NCBI GenBank assembly: GCA_003489165.1
Contig: DNJG01000109.1
Coordinates: forward strand, 1-19,037
Direction of reading: 5' to 3'
DNA: 19,037 nt
Source of the DNA: Nitrospinota bacterium
Lineage (GTDB): Bacteria > Nitrospinota > Nitrospinia > UBA9942
A model generated the notes under the pieces. The model worked only from the letters and a program-made list of their open reading frames with translations, did not search any database and was not told where the DNA came from. A program made the translations under genes and the position numbers. Of this stretch, positions 12,691 to 19,037 are shown one piece after another. Every line of letters begins with the position of its first letter. The first letter of the stretch is position 1.

Positions 12691-13542
12691 TTACCTCTTC
12701 ATCACATACACTGCTGTTGCCTCCGTCCACTCTGTCGGCTCCATCTGATTAAGCCTCTTTACCAAATCGCTTATCATGCCTGTTGATTTTGCATCATATA
12801 TTTTAAAAAGCCCTTCCTGAAATCCTAATGAGATTATATCTTCTTTATTTTTCGTTGCTATTATTTTAATCCTCTCCTCCGCTATAAGTTTGTCATAATT
12901 TGGAAGGAAATTTGCCTGTAATTTTATCTTACTTCCATCGGCAGGAAACTGATATGCCTTCCCGCCTTTAACACTGTTATCTGAATCTATTGAGTTTGGC
13001 AAGAGGAGGGTTACCGAGCCATCAGCAGCAACAGAAAAAATATAAACATAGCAATCACTATTTGCCTGATAAAAAATTTTTACCTCATCACCTTCTTTTA
13101 AGTCTGTCTTTGAAAGGGATAATTTTACAGAAAGCCCCTGACCTTTTTCCGGATAAACAGGTTCAATAAGTGCCTTAAGTTTAACCTTATAAAGATTCCT
13201 GTCTTTTTCATCCCACCCTTCCTTAATAATCTCTATCTTATCTATCTTTCCCCTTACTGCTGTGTATATTAAATCCTCTGCAATCTGATAGTTTGATACA
13301 AGTGTATGTGCCTTTATAAATGCCCCAACCGCCTGTTCAACTGCCTTATTTTGAGCATCCCTCTTTGCCCTCTCTTTTACCTCTTTTGGCATTTCAATCT
13401 CGCCGAGATATGCCTCCCCATCAGCCTCCATCCAGACTTGTCCCTGAATGCCTTTATCAGGGGCAGGTTTTTCAGAGGCAAAAGATACAGTGGAAATATC
13501 TGTAATTAATAGAAAAAGTATTGTTATTACAATTTTATTCAT
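12691..13542 (-). CDS. Secreted DUF4384-like protein
   Basis: 283-residue exported protein. Residues 1-22 form a Sec signal peptide (hydrophobic core ITILFLLITDISTV, cleavage likely after SFA). The middle section (~40-135) is helical with KERAKRDAQNKAVEQAVGAF, resembling the LPP20/FlgT-N type of envelope domains. The C-terminal part contains a DUF4384-type beta domain (~137-225: LSLSKTDLKEGDEVKIFYQAN, then DCYVYIFSVAADGSVTLLLPN). Its role is unknown. Related domains are periplasmic or outer-membrane associated. It lies 14 bp upstream of xerC and 16 bp downstream of the DUF2283 gene, so it is probably part of the same transcript. Confidence 0.75.
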   Translation of the reverse strand: MNKIVITILFLLITDISTVSFASEKPAPDKGIQGQVWMEADGEAYLGEIEMPKEVKERAKRDAQNKAVEQAVGAFIKAHTLVSNYQIAEDLIYTAVRGKIDKIEIIKEGWDEKDRNLYKVKLKALIEPVYPEKGQGLSVKLSLSKTDLKEGDEVKIFYQANSDCYVYIFSVAADGSVTLLLPNSIDSDNSVKGGKAYQFPADGSKIKLQANFLPNYDKLIAEERIKIIATKNKEDIISLGFQEGLFKIYDAKSTGMISDLVKRLNQMEPTEWTEATAVYVMKR

Positions 13543-13558
13543 TTTACACTCAATGTTT

Positions 13559-13777
13559 TCAGGTCGCCTCTTCCAAAATCAGATTTTCAGTAGAAAGGTT
13601 GAAGATGTCTTCCAGTTTATATCGCTCTGCCGCCCCTATAATCTCAAGACCAACAACCTTTCCATCTTCATCAATATCAAGATTTATGCCTTCCTCTATT
13701 TCTTTGGTATGAGAAACTTTTTTTTCTTGAATTCTGATGTAAAGTGCATCAACCTCTTTATCGTATTCAATCTTCAT
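13559..13777 (-). CDS. DUF2283 protein, putative antitoxin partner
   Basis: 72-residue protein with the DUF2283 pattern: MKIEYDKEVDALYIRIQEKK, then EEGINLDIDEDGKVVGLEIIGA, an all-beta core followed by a short helix. DUF2283 genes are very often paired with DUF4258 or similar small toxin-like genes, and an antitoxin role is suspected but not established. An excellent Shine-Dalgarno sequence (AGGAGGG) overlaps the stop codon of the DUF4258 gene eight bases upstream, which indicates coupling. Confidence 0.85.
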   Translation of the reverse strand: MKIEYDKEVDALYIRIQEKKVSHTKEIEEGINLDIDEDGKVVGLEIIGAAERYKLEDIFNLSTENLILEEAT

Positions 13778-13785
13778 TGTCCCTC

Positions 13786-14019
13786 CTATTTGTTCTTGTC
13801 AATAACAGTGATTACGATTATTTTATCAACTTCCTGTTTAAAGGTAACCTTGAGCCATTTATTGCCAATATGCTTAAAAGCATTTTTTCTGCCTTTTGTA
13901 GAATCTTCAATATCTTCATGGTAGAGAATTGTATCCTTAATTTCATCTTCGGCAACCTCCCTCCACTTCATTTGCCTTCTGGTATGTCTACTAAAGTATA
14001 TCTTCATCTCCTCAAACAC
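13786..14019 (-). CDS. DUF4258 protein, putative toxin partner
   Basis: 77-residue (or 73-residue) protein with the DUF4258 pattern: IYFSRHTRRQMKWREVAEDEIKDTI, then a three-strand sheet ending WLKVTFKQEVDKIIVITVIDKN. The fold is expected to be RelE/BrnT-like, and the pair with DUF2283 is a probable toxin-antitoxin module. Start ambiguity: GTG at 14017-14019 overlaps the upstream gene by eight bases and has AAAGGGA before it. The ATG at 14005-14007 is the more usual family start, but its GAGGAG abuts the codon, too close to act normally. Confidence 0.8.
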   Translation of the reverse strand: MFEEMKIYFSRHTRRQMKWREVAEDEIKDTILYHEDIEDSTKGRKNAFKHIGNKWLKVTFKQEVDKIIVITVIDKNK

Positions 14020-14386
14020 AAACTTTCCCTTTCAGTTTCTCAACATCAGGGCTTATGCTCGGGCTCTGTTGGACATTCAATTGTTTTGCCTCATCTTCAA
14101 CCAATGGCTTTTCGCTATCGTAATTCTTTCTTGCTCCTTCCCCTCGCATCTTTTCTATAATCTTTTGTCTGATTTCTGAAGATAAATCACTTCCATAAAA
14201 CCTCTCAAAGACAGCAATTTTAATATCCTGCTCCGATGCATCATGGTTTTGATTTAATAACGATGTGATTACCAATCTCCTCGCTGTTTCATCCATATCA
14301 AAACCCATCCTGAGCCGCTCCTCACCGCTCTTTTCCATGAGCATCTTAAAAAATCGTTCTTCTATTGCAGGATGCGTGTCCTTCAT
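14012..14386 (-). CDS. Small partner of nucleotidyltransferase (function unknown)
   Basis: 124-residue mainly helical protein, not assigned to a named family here. The N-terminus MKDTHPAIEERFFKMLMEKSGEERLRMG and the segment DIKIAVFERFYGSDLSSEIRQKII recall small proteins often seen directly after AbiEii-like nucleotidyltransferase genes. The C-terminal ~40 residues look disordered. The ATG overlaps the stop of the upstream nucleotidyltransferase by four bases, so the two form a tight two-gene module, most simply an unusual toxin-antitoxin pair. Which partner would be the toxin cannot be told from sequence. Confidence 0.65.
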   Translation of the reverse strand: MKDTHPAIEERFFKMLMEKSGEERLRMGFDMDETARRLVITSLLNQNHDASEQDIKIAVFERFYGSDLSSEIRQKIIEKMRGEGARKNYDSEKPLVEDEAKQLNVQQSPSISPDVEKLKGKVCV

Positions 14387-14928
14387 TCCCTTGCCTTCCT
14401 ATAAATTTCTTCAATACCTAAATAATTCACCCATTGTTTTATATAATTCATATCAATATCCTTTACGAATTTAAACAGATTTTTTACATCACCCAATTGC
14501 AATTCCGACATGGTTTCCTTTGCCCAGTATAATTTTGAGAGGATTAAATCCTCCGGCGCTGTAATATAAAGCTCCACATTTTCAAAGATTATCTTTTTTC
14601 TTCGTTTAAATTCTTCCATGCGATATTGATTATTTTTACGAATGATAAAATCTATTTTAAGAACAGAATGGTAATGAATTATATTGAAGAGCCTTTCTGT
14701 TTTTATCGCTGCTAAAACCATGTCTTTATCTATATAAAAGTCCTTTTCGAAAATGTTATACACCCTGTCTGTATCAGCCTCTTTTAATTCTATAACAATA
14801 TCTATACCTCTTGTCATCCTCGGCACGGTATAAAAGTTTGTCGCAATCGAGCCTGTAAACATATAGGAGATTCCTGCTTCGTCAAGCCGTCTGGCTATTT
14901 CTTTGATAATATCTGATTCAGAAATCAT
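14383..14928 (-). CDS. AbiEii-like nucleotidyltransferase-fold protein
   Basis: 181-residue pol-beta-fold protein. The core motif is TGSIATNFY (25-33) followed by TVPRMTRGIDIVIEL (34-48). In relatives the segment reads TRDIDIV. Here the first aspartate is replaced by Gly (G41), while D43 and later acidic residues (KIDFII) remain, so catalysis may be weakened or lost. The C-terminal helices include APEDLILSKLYWAKET, the usual substrate-binding part of AbiEii-type proteins. It is coupled by a four-base overlap to the small downstream gene. A 75-bp gap separates it from the clpB-end remnant. A TTGACA lies at 14986-14991 but no matching -10 box is found. Confidence 0.75.
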   Translation of the reverse strand: MISESDIIKEIARRLDEAGISYMFTGSIATNFYTVPRMTRGIDIVIELKEADTDRVYNIFEKDFYIDKDMVLAAIKTERLFNIIHYHSVLKIDFIIRKNNQYRMEEFKRRKKIIFENVELYITAPEDLILSKLYWAKETMSELQLGDVKNLFKFVKDIDMNYIKQWVNYLGIEEIYRKARE

Positions 14929-15003
14929 TGGTCTATTTAGCCTTCTCTATTATTCTCCTATCTGGTTACATCATACAACAGAGGGTGTCAATTTTACCCA
15001 TGC

Positions 15004-15096
15004 TTATTTATCAGCTTCAATAAAAACCAACTCTCCCTTATTCACATCAGCATCCACTATAATCTTATCCCCTTCTTTAAATTCACCCTGAAGCAT
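15004..15096 (-). pseudogene. Duplicate 3' end of clpB (30-codon remnant)
   Basis: The frame from an ATG at 15094-15096 reads LQGEFKEGDKIIVDADVNK and then GELVFIEADK before a stop. It aligns with the last ~28 residues of the ClpB encoded next door (LQGEFKEGDKIIVDANVER, then GEMVFKKS). DNA identity is perfect for 38 bases (15056-15093 versus 15607-15644) and then falls off in a codon-like manner, so the tail comes from a diverged clpB. No initiation signal is seen. It is most likely an untranslated relic of a resident clpB whose body has been replaced. Confidence 0.8.
15056..15093. repeat. 38-bp direct repeat, copy in clpB 3' remnant
   Basis: Exactly identical to 15607-15644 near the end of clpB, 551 bp away. 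The hicA-hicB pair lies between the copies, so recombination between them would delete it precisely. Confidence 0.95.
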
Positions 15097-15107
15097 CTAT
15101 AGTATTT

Positions 15108-15353
15108 TTAAACATTCACCAATTCCATTTCATTCTGGATAATAATCTTAGGGGCAGGATTTTCGGAGGGAACAGGCAGCCCTTTTTCTTTTAATAGATT
15201 AATATGCTCTATCATCCCCCACTTTGCCTTATACAGGCAATCCTCAATAGAATGCCCTATGCCTGTAAATCCCTCTAACTCCGGAGAGTAAAATCCAAAG
15301 TAATCAGGCTCTTCAGTTGCCTCTATTATTAAAGAGTATTTTAATTCAATCAT
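15108..15353 (-). CDS. hicB: HicB-family antitoxin
   Basis: 81-residue HicB-like antitoxin. The degenerate RNase H-like fold is visible as YSLIIEATEEPDYFGFYSPELEGFTGIG followed by the helix SIEDCLYKAKWGMIEHINLLKEKGLPVP. No C-terminal DNA-binding domain is present, so repression, if any, needs another factor. The start ATG at 15351-15353 has GGAGGAG directly upstream, overlapping the end of hicA, which places antitoxin translation downstream of the toxin as in many hicAB loci. Its stop is followed within 12 bases by the clpB-end remnant. Confidence 0.85.
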   Translation of the reverse strand: MIELKYSLIIEATEEPDYFGFYSPELEGFTGIGHSIEDCLYKAKWGMIEHINLLKEKGLPVPSENPAPKIIIQNEMELVNV

Positions 15354-15362
15354 TTTCTCCTC

Positions 15363-15551
15363 CTATCTCTTTATTCCTGCTGCCTTCAGTATAGCATGAC
15401 AGGTACCCGTTGGAACTTCCTTTGACCCATGATAATCCACCCTCACTAACTTGTCCCATCCATGTTTTCCATAGTATCTTACAGACCCCTTCTCTTTTAT
15501 AATCCTGAATCCATTACCTTCTAATAATCTTACCAATTCGCTGAATTTCAT
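15363..15551 (-). CDS. hicA: HicA-family mRNA interferase toxin (variant active site)
   Basis: 62-residue HicA-like toxin with a dsRBD-like fold: MKFSELVRLLEGNGFRIIKEKG at the start and the conserved end HGSKEVPTGTCHAILKAAGIKR. In characterised HicA toxins the catalytic histidine lies in a G-S-H motif. Here the position is Val (G22-S23-V24), while H41 in DYHGSKEVP is kept. This may mark a subfamily with a different active site or an inactive toxin. It begins ten bases after the clpB stop codon, without a good Shine-Dalgarno sequence, so translation probably couples to clpB. Confidence 0.82.
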   Translation of the reverse strand: MKFSELVRLLEGNGFRIIKEKGSVRYYGKHGWDKLVRVDYHGSKEVPTGTCHAILKAAGIKR

Positions 15552-15560
15552 GTAATGACT

Positions 15561-18233
15561 CTAACTTTTCTTAAACACCATCTCTCCCCTCTCAACATTT
15601 GCATCTACTATAATCTTATCCCCTTCTTTAAATTCACCCTGAAGTATTTTAAGTGCGAGATGGTCCTGAATATTTTTCTGTAAAGCCCTTTTTAATGGCC
15701 TTGCACCGTAAACAGGGTCATAACCAAGTTTTGAGAGAAGCTCCTTTGCCTTATCTGTAAGCTCAATATCAATATTCCTCTCCCCTAATCTCTTTTTAAA
15801 TCTTAACAGTTGTATATCAATAATCTTTTTTATTTGTCCAATGTTTAGATTATGAAAAATTATTATATCATCAATACGGTTTAAAAACTCAGGTCTGAAC
15901 TGCCTGCGCAGCTCATCCATAACTCTCTGCTGCATCTCCTGATATTCCCCGTCCTCTCGCAGTTTAGCAACATACTCCTCAGTGTCGGGGTCAAGTCCTT
16001 CTATTTTTTCTATCGTTAATCTCCTCTCTCCCATCTCCTGAACAAGATGACTTGCTATATTTGATGTCATTATAACAACAGTATTTTTAAAATCCACAGT
16101 CCTTCCATGCCCGTCTGTCAGCCTTCCGTCATCAAGTATCTGGAGGAGTATATTAAAAACATCCTGATGCGCCTTTTCTATTTCATCAAAGAGTATGACA
16201 GAATATGGTCTTCTCCTAATTGCCTCTGTCAACTGCCCCCCTTCCTCATAGCCAACATAACCCGGCGGTGCGCCGATAAGTCGGGATACTGTATGCTTCT
16301 CCATATATTCTGACATATCTATCCTAACCATAGACTGCTCATTGTCAAAGAGAAATTCTGCCAATGCCCTCGCAAGCTCTGTCTTTCCAACACCTGTGGG
16401 ACCCATAAATATAAAAGAGCCGATTGGACGATTTAAGTCTTGTAAACCTGCCCTCGCCCTCCTCACCGCATCGGAGACAGCCCTTATAGCCTCATCCTGC
16501 CCGATTACCCTCTGTTTCAGCCTCTCTTCCATCTTCACTAATTTTTGAACCTCACCCTCTAACATCTTTGCAACAGGGATGCCTGTCCATTTTGCAACCA
16601 CCTCTGCTATGTCTTCGGCATCAACTTCCTCTTTGAGCATCTTTTTATCTCTCTGAAGCTCTGATAGTTTCTTATTTTCATTCTCCAAATCCTTTTGCAG
16701 CTGTAATAGTGTCCCATATCTAATCTCCGCTACCCTTCCCAAATCACCCCTTCTCTCTGCCGACTGTTCTTCTAATTTTGCCTTTTCAATCTGCTCTTTA
16801 ATTGACCTTATCTTCTGTATTGTCTCCTTTTCACCTTTCCAGTGGAGCTTCATCTTATTGATATTTTCTTTAAAATCTGACAGCTCTTTTTCAATTTTTT
16901 TAAGTCTTTCCCTTGACGCCTCATCAGACTCCTTTTTAAGTGCCTCCCTCTCAATCTCAAGCTGCATAATCTTCCTCTCAATCTCATCAATCTCTGTTGG
17001 GAGAGAGTCTATCTCAATTCTTAATCGGGATGCAGACTCATCAATCAAATCAATCGCCTTATCAGGGAGGAATCTGTCTGTGATATATCTATGTGATAGT
17101 GTTGCCGCCGCTACAATTGCTGAATCCTGTATCCTCACACCGTGATGAACCTCATATTTTTCCTTAAGCCCCCTTAAAATTGCTATTGTATCCTCTACTG
17201 TAGGCTGACCTACATATATAGGCTGAAATCTCCTCTCAAGTGCCGCATCCTTTTCTATATGTTTTCTATATTCATTTAGTGTTGTAGCACCCACACAGCG
17301 CAGTTCTCCCCTTGCGAGTGCGGGCTTAAGCATATTTGATGCATCCATCGCACCCTCTGCCGCACCAGCACCAACAAGTGTATGAAGCTCATCAATAAAG
17401 AGCATCACAGCACCATCGGATTCAGCTATTTCTTTAAGCACCGCCTTAAGCCTGTCTTCAAACTCACCCCTGTATTTTGAGCCTGCAATAAGTGCTGCAA
17501 TATCAAGTGCCACAAGCCTCTTGTTTTTCAGTGTCTCAGGGACATCACCGCTGATGATTCTCTGAGCCAGTCCTTCTACAATTGCAGTCTTTCCAACACC
17601 CGGCTCACCAATCAACACAGGATTATTCTTTGTCCTCCTTGAAAGAACCTGCACAACCCTCCGTATCTCATCATCCCTTCCAATAACAGGGTCAAGCTTC
17701 CCCTTTCTCGCCAAATCTGTTAAGTCCCTGCTGTATCTTGACAAAGCCTGATATTTATCCTCCGGTGTCTGGTCTGTCACCCTCTGCGTTCCCCGAATAT
17801 CTATCAGAACCTTAAATATATTGTCTTTTGTAATACCTGCTGAAGAAAGAAGCCTTGAAGATACACCCCCCTTTTCATCTGCAATAGCTATCAGGAGATG
17901 TTCTGTGCTGACATATTCATCCTTTAATCTCTCCGCCTCTTTAAAGGCATTTGTAAAAATCTGATTCAGTCTTGGTGTTATAAATGCCTGCCCCATTGCA
18001 CCGCCGCTGACCTTCGGGATTTTCTTTAACTCATCATCAATTTTTTTGAGTAGTTCTGCGGGATTTGCACCGAGCTTCTTTATAATAGGCTGGACTATTC
18101 CATCACTCTGGGAAATAAGGGCGTAGAGGAGATGTTCCACATCAACCGCCTGATGCTCATGCTTCTCAGCAACACTTTGCGACTCCTGCACAGCCTCTTG
18201 TGCCTTTAAAGTAAAACGGTCAAAACTAATCAT
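15561..18233 (-). CDS. clpB: ClpB protein disaggregase
   Basis: 890-residue Hsp100 chaperone that extracts polypeptides from aggregates together with DnaK. The N-terminal Clp-N double repeat covers ~1-150. NBD1 has Walker A GEPGVGKT (209-216) and Walker B LFIDELH (278-284). The coiled-coil M-domain covers ~410-535. NBD2 has Walker A GPTGVGKT (611-618) and Walker B ILFDEIEKAH (680-689). The C-terminal D2-small domain contains GARPLKRALQK. About 24 extra residues (around 735-765) sit before FRPEFLNR compared with E. coli ClpB. The ATG at 18231-18233 has a weak AGGG upstream. Both gene ends are duplicated nearby: the start at 18855-18908 and the end at 15004-15096. No CIRCE element is seen upstream. 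Confidence 0.97.
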   Translation of the reverse strand: MISFDRFTLKAQEAVQESQSVAEKHEHQAVDVEHLLYALISQSDGIVQPIIKKLGANPAELLKKIDDELKKIPKVSGGAMGQAFITPRLNQIFTNAFKEAERLKDEYVSTEHLLIAIADEKGGVSSRLLSSAGITKDNIFKVLIDIRGTQRVTDQTPEDKYQALSRYSRDLTDLARKGKLDPVIGRDDEIRRVVQVLSRRTKNNPVLIGEPGVGKTAIVEGLAQRIISGDVPETLKNKRLVALDIAALIAGSKYRGEFEDRLKAVLKEIAESDGAVMLFIDELHTLVGAGAAEGAMDASNMLKPALARGELRCVGATTLNEYRKHIEKDAALERRFQPIYVGQPTVEDTIAILRGLKEKYEVHHGVRIQDSAIVAAATLSHRYITDRFLPDKAIDLIDESASRLRIEIDSLPTEIDEIERKIMQLEIEREALKKESDEASRERLKKIEKELSDFKENINKMKLHWKGEKETIQKIRSIKEQIEKAKLEEQSAERRGDLGRVAEIRYGTLLQLQKDLENENKKLSELQRDKKMLKEEVDAEDIAEVVAKWTGIPVAKMLEGEVQKLVKMEERLKQRVIGQDEAIRAVSDAVRRARAGLQDLNRPIGSFIFMGPTGVGKTELARALAEFLFDNEQSMVRIDMSEYMEKHTVSRLIGAPPGYVGYEEGGQLTEAIRRRPYSVILFDEIEKAHQDVFNILLQILDDGRLTDGHGRTVDFKNTVVIMTSNIASHLVQEMGERRLTIEKIEGLDPDTEEYVAKLREDGEYQEMQQRVMDELRRQFRPEFLNRIDDIIIFHNLNIGQIKKIIDIQLLRFKKRLGERNIDIELTDKAKELLSKLGYDPVYGARPLKRALQKNIQDHLALKILQGEFKEGDKIIVDANVERGEMVFKKS
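15607..15644. repeat. 38-bp direct repeat, copy inside clpB
   Basis: Exact partner of 15056-15093. It encodes the LQGEFKEGDKIIV segment near the ClpB C-terminus. Confidence 0.95.
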
Positions 18234-18254
18234 AAACTAACCCTATCTTAGGTT

Positions 18255-18515
18255 TCATGCAACCTGAAGGCTTAATCCCTCAATCCTCGATGTCCTCAGA
18301 CTTTTAACCTTCACATATACTATTGGCTGTCCCGCTTCCTTATTAGCCTCAGCAAGTTCCATATTTTTCTGTGCAAGTTCTTTGTCATACTCAGGAACCA
18401 ACACAATCATAGCATTGTCTGGAATTTTATCTTCTATCTCAGGATGTTCAAGAAGATATAATTCAAATTCAGTAGAAAGCTGCTGATTCTTTCTGAATAA
18501 TTCTTCTCTTGTCAT
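18255..18515 (-). CDS. DUF5647-like protein
   Basis: 86-residue soluble protein resembling the DUF5647 family: REELFRKNQQLSTEFELYLL and EHPEIEDKIPDNAMIVLVPEYD, then a helix (KELAQKNMELAEANKEAGQ) and a final strand QPIVYVKVKSLRTSRIEGL. Function unknown. A good GGGAGGG Shine-Dalgarno sequence lies eight bases before the ATG, and that ATG overlaps the stop of the DUF7718-like gene by four bases, so the two form one module. It ends 21 bp before clpB. The tight overlap suggests a functional pair, perhaps toxin-antitoxin-like, but no catalytic residues can be named. Confidence 0.65.
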   Translation of the reverse strand: MTREELFRKNQQLSTEFELYLLEHPEIEDKIPDNAMIVLVPEYDKELAQKNMELAEANKEAGQPIVYVKVKSLRTSRIEGLSLQVA

Positions 18516-18826
18516 GATTTTACCCTCCCTAAATATCTATCTTTATATCTTTCCCAATTTTCATTTATATCTCTATCAGCTAAGGTTAGTGCCTCATTTA
18601 AGTCCACCACACCCATAAATATCTTCTCTTTACTGCCGTCAGGATTTATCAAATCTTTGTGGGCATAACCATGTGCTGTGTCATATCTCACAACCGGCAT
18701 CCATTTATTCTCCAGCAAAATTTCATACTGAACGACAAACCCAGATATTTTACCTTTTTCTGTTAAATGCTCATGCCTTTTTCTATCCATGTCCGAAAGC
18801 ATAAAAATATAAGTCTTTTTCTTCAT
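18512..18826 (-). CDS. DUF7718-like protein
   Basis: 104-residue protein with a beta-rich core: GKISGFVVQYEILLENKWM followed by PVVRYDTAHGYAHKDLINPDG. The conserved RYDTAHG-x-AHxDL block with two histidines and an aspartate resembles the uncharacterised DUF7718 family, which often accompanies DUF5647 genes. A C-terminal helix (LNEALTLADRDINENWERYKDRYL) follows. The conserved polar residues could form a catalytic or metal site, but this is unproven. No Shine-Dalgarno sequence is visible before the ATG. A remnant of the clpB start lies 29 bases upstream. Confidence 0.6.
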   Translation of the reverse strand: MKKKTYIFMLSDMDRKRHEHLTEKGKISGFVVQYEILLENKWMPVVRYDTAHGYAHKDLINPDGSKEKIFMGVVDLNEALTLADRDINENWERYKDRYLGRVKS

Positions 18827-18854
18827 TAATATTTATTGTCTATTTATTTAAGAA

Positions 18855-18908
18855 TTAGAAACTGACAGCCTCCTGTGCCTTTAATGTAAAACGGTCAAAA
18901 CGAATCAT
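18855..18908 (-). pseudogene. Duplicate 5' end of clpB (17-codon remnant)
   Basis: The frame MIRFDRFTLKAQEAVSF then TAA matches the ClpB start MISFDRFTLKAQEAVQE. The first 44 bases are identical at 41 positions, with two of the three differences silent, and similarity ends abruptly afterwards. It is a diverged copy rather than a fresh duplication, consistent with the 5' relic of a former resident clpB. The DUF7718/DUF5647 pair lies between it and the intact clpB. Confidence 0.8.
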
Positions 18909-18997
18909 AACTGCTAAACATTTACCACAGAGTTTCACAGACCAAAATACTTCTTCTTAAATTGAAGTCTGTGCCAGTCAGTGGCTAAATATTTATT

Positions 18998-19037
18998 CTA
19001 CTTCACCGGTTTCTCAATCTCCATGAAGATATTGCCC
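18998..19037 (-). CDS. C-terminal end of an unidentified gene
   Basis: The frame enters from the right edge and ends with GNIFMEIEKPVK and a TAG stop (18998-19000). Too little is present to assign a family. Between it and the clpB-start remnant lie 89 bases with an imperfect CACAGAC/GTCTGTG dyad (18936-18973). Confidence 0.35.
   Translation of the reverse strand, partial: GNIFMEIEKPVK

Noticed and set aside
12677..12730. 18-residue N-terminal extension of XerC
   Set aside because: It would overlap the end of the DUF4384-like gene and has no family similarity. The ATG at 12676 gives the normal XerC start.
14986..14991. TTGACA as a promoter for the nucleotidyltransferase gene at 14928
   Set aside because: No acceptable -10 hexamer lies 16-18 bp downstream. 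The nearest TATGAT is only 10 bp away.
18936..18973. CACAGAC/GTCTGTG dyad as a terminator for the gene at the right edge
   Set aside because: The arms are short, the interior pairing is interrupted and there is no T-run on the sense strand.
18234..19037. CIRCE or other heat-shock operator upstream of clpB
   Set aside because: No TTAGCACTC-N9-GAGTGCTAA element or near match was found upstream of the intact gene or of its 5' relic.

Overview
The window is a bacterial chromosome segment of roughly 40% G+C in which every convincing gene lies on the minus strand, so transcription runs from high to low coordinates. The gene content (xerC-hslV-hslU-argB housekeeping block, ClpB, Wzz/Wza-type polysaccharide export, an UpxY-type NusG paralogue, many toxin-antitoxin-like pairs) fits a Gram-negative, possibly Nitrospirota- or Deltaproteobacteria-like, environmental bacterium. 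The taxon is an inference, because no rRNA or other strong marker is present.

Layout in transcription order. (1) 19037-15004: the tail of an unidentified gene, a 17-codon copy of the clpB start, a DUF7718-like/DUF5647-like pair, full-length clpB, a hicA-hicB pair, and a 30-codon copy of the clpB end. Both ends of clpB are therefore duplicated, and each duplicate lies on the far side of a two-gene accessory module. (2) 14928-13559: a nucleotidyltransferase-fold gene with a small partner, then a DUF4258/DUF2283 pair. (3) 13542-8431: a secreted DUF4384-like protein, xerC, a four-helix-bundle gene between inverted octamer repeats, hslV, hslU and argB, closed by a weak terminator. (4) 8341-3601: wzz and an SLBB/Poly_export outer-membrane gene, followed by an NTP_transf_8 gene whose last nine codons are an exact copy of the SLBB gene's last nine (a 43-bp direct repeat). 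(5) 3525-156: an EPS-type winged-helix regulator with a sigma70-like promoter, an UpxY/NusG-like antiterminator, and two MNT-HEPN (MntA-HepT, type VII) modules.

Two patterns stand out. First, short degenerate tandem repeats with a fixed 5-base core and 2-3 variable bases recur in several unrelated sequence families. CAAGCNNN forms four arrays, about 66 units in all, filling the gaps between the modules at 1-2916. GAGTTNNN flanks the four-helix-bundle gene. A CAAGANN-type heptamer lies inside xerC, and ATTTGNN lies between hslU and argB. Second, accessory modules sit next to duplicated gene ends (SLBB 3' end, clpB 3' end, clpB 5' end), which suggests repeated capture or exchange of small cassettes at gene boundaries. 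No stretch longer than 300 bases lacks a gene. The larger intergenic gaps are filled by the octamer arrays.
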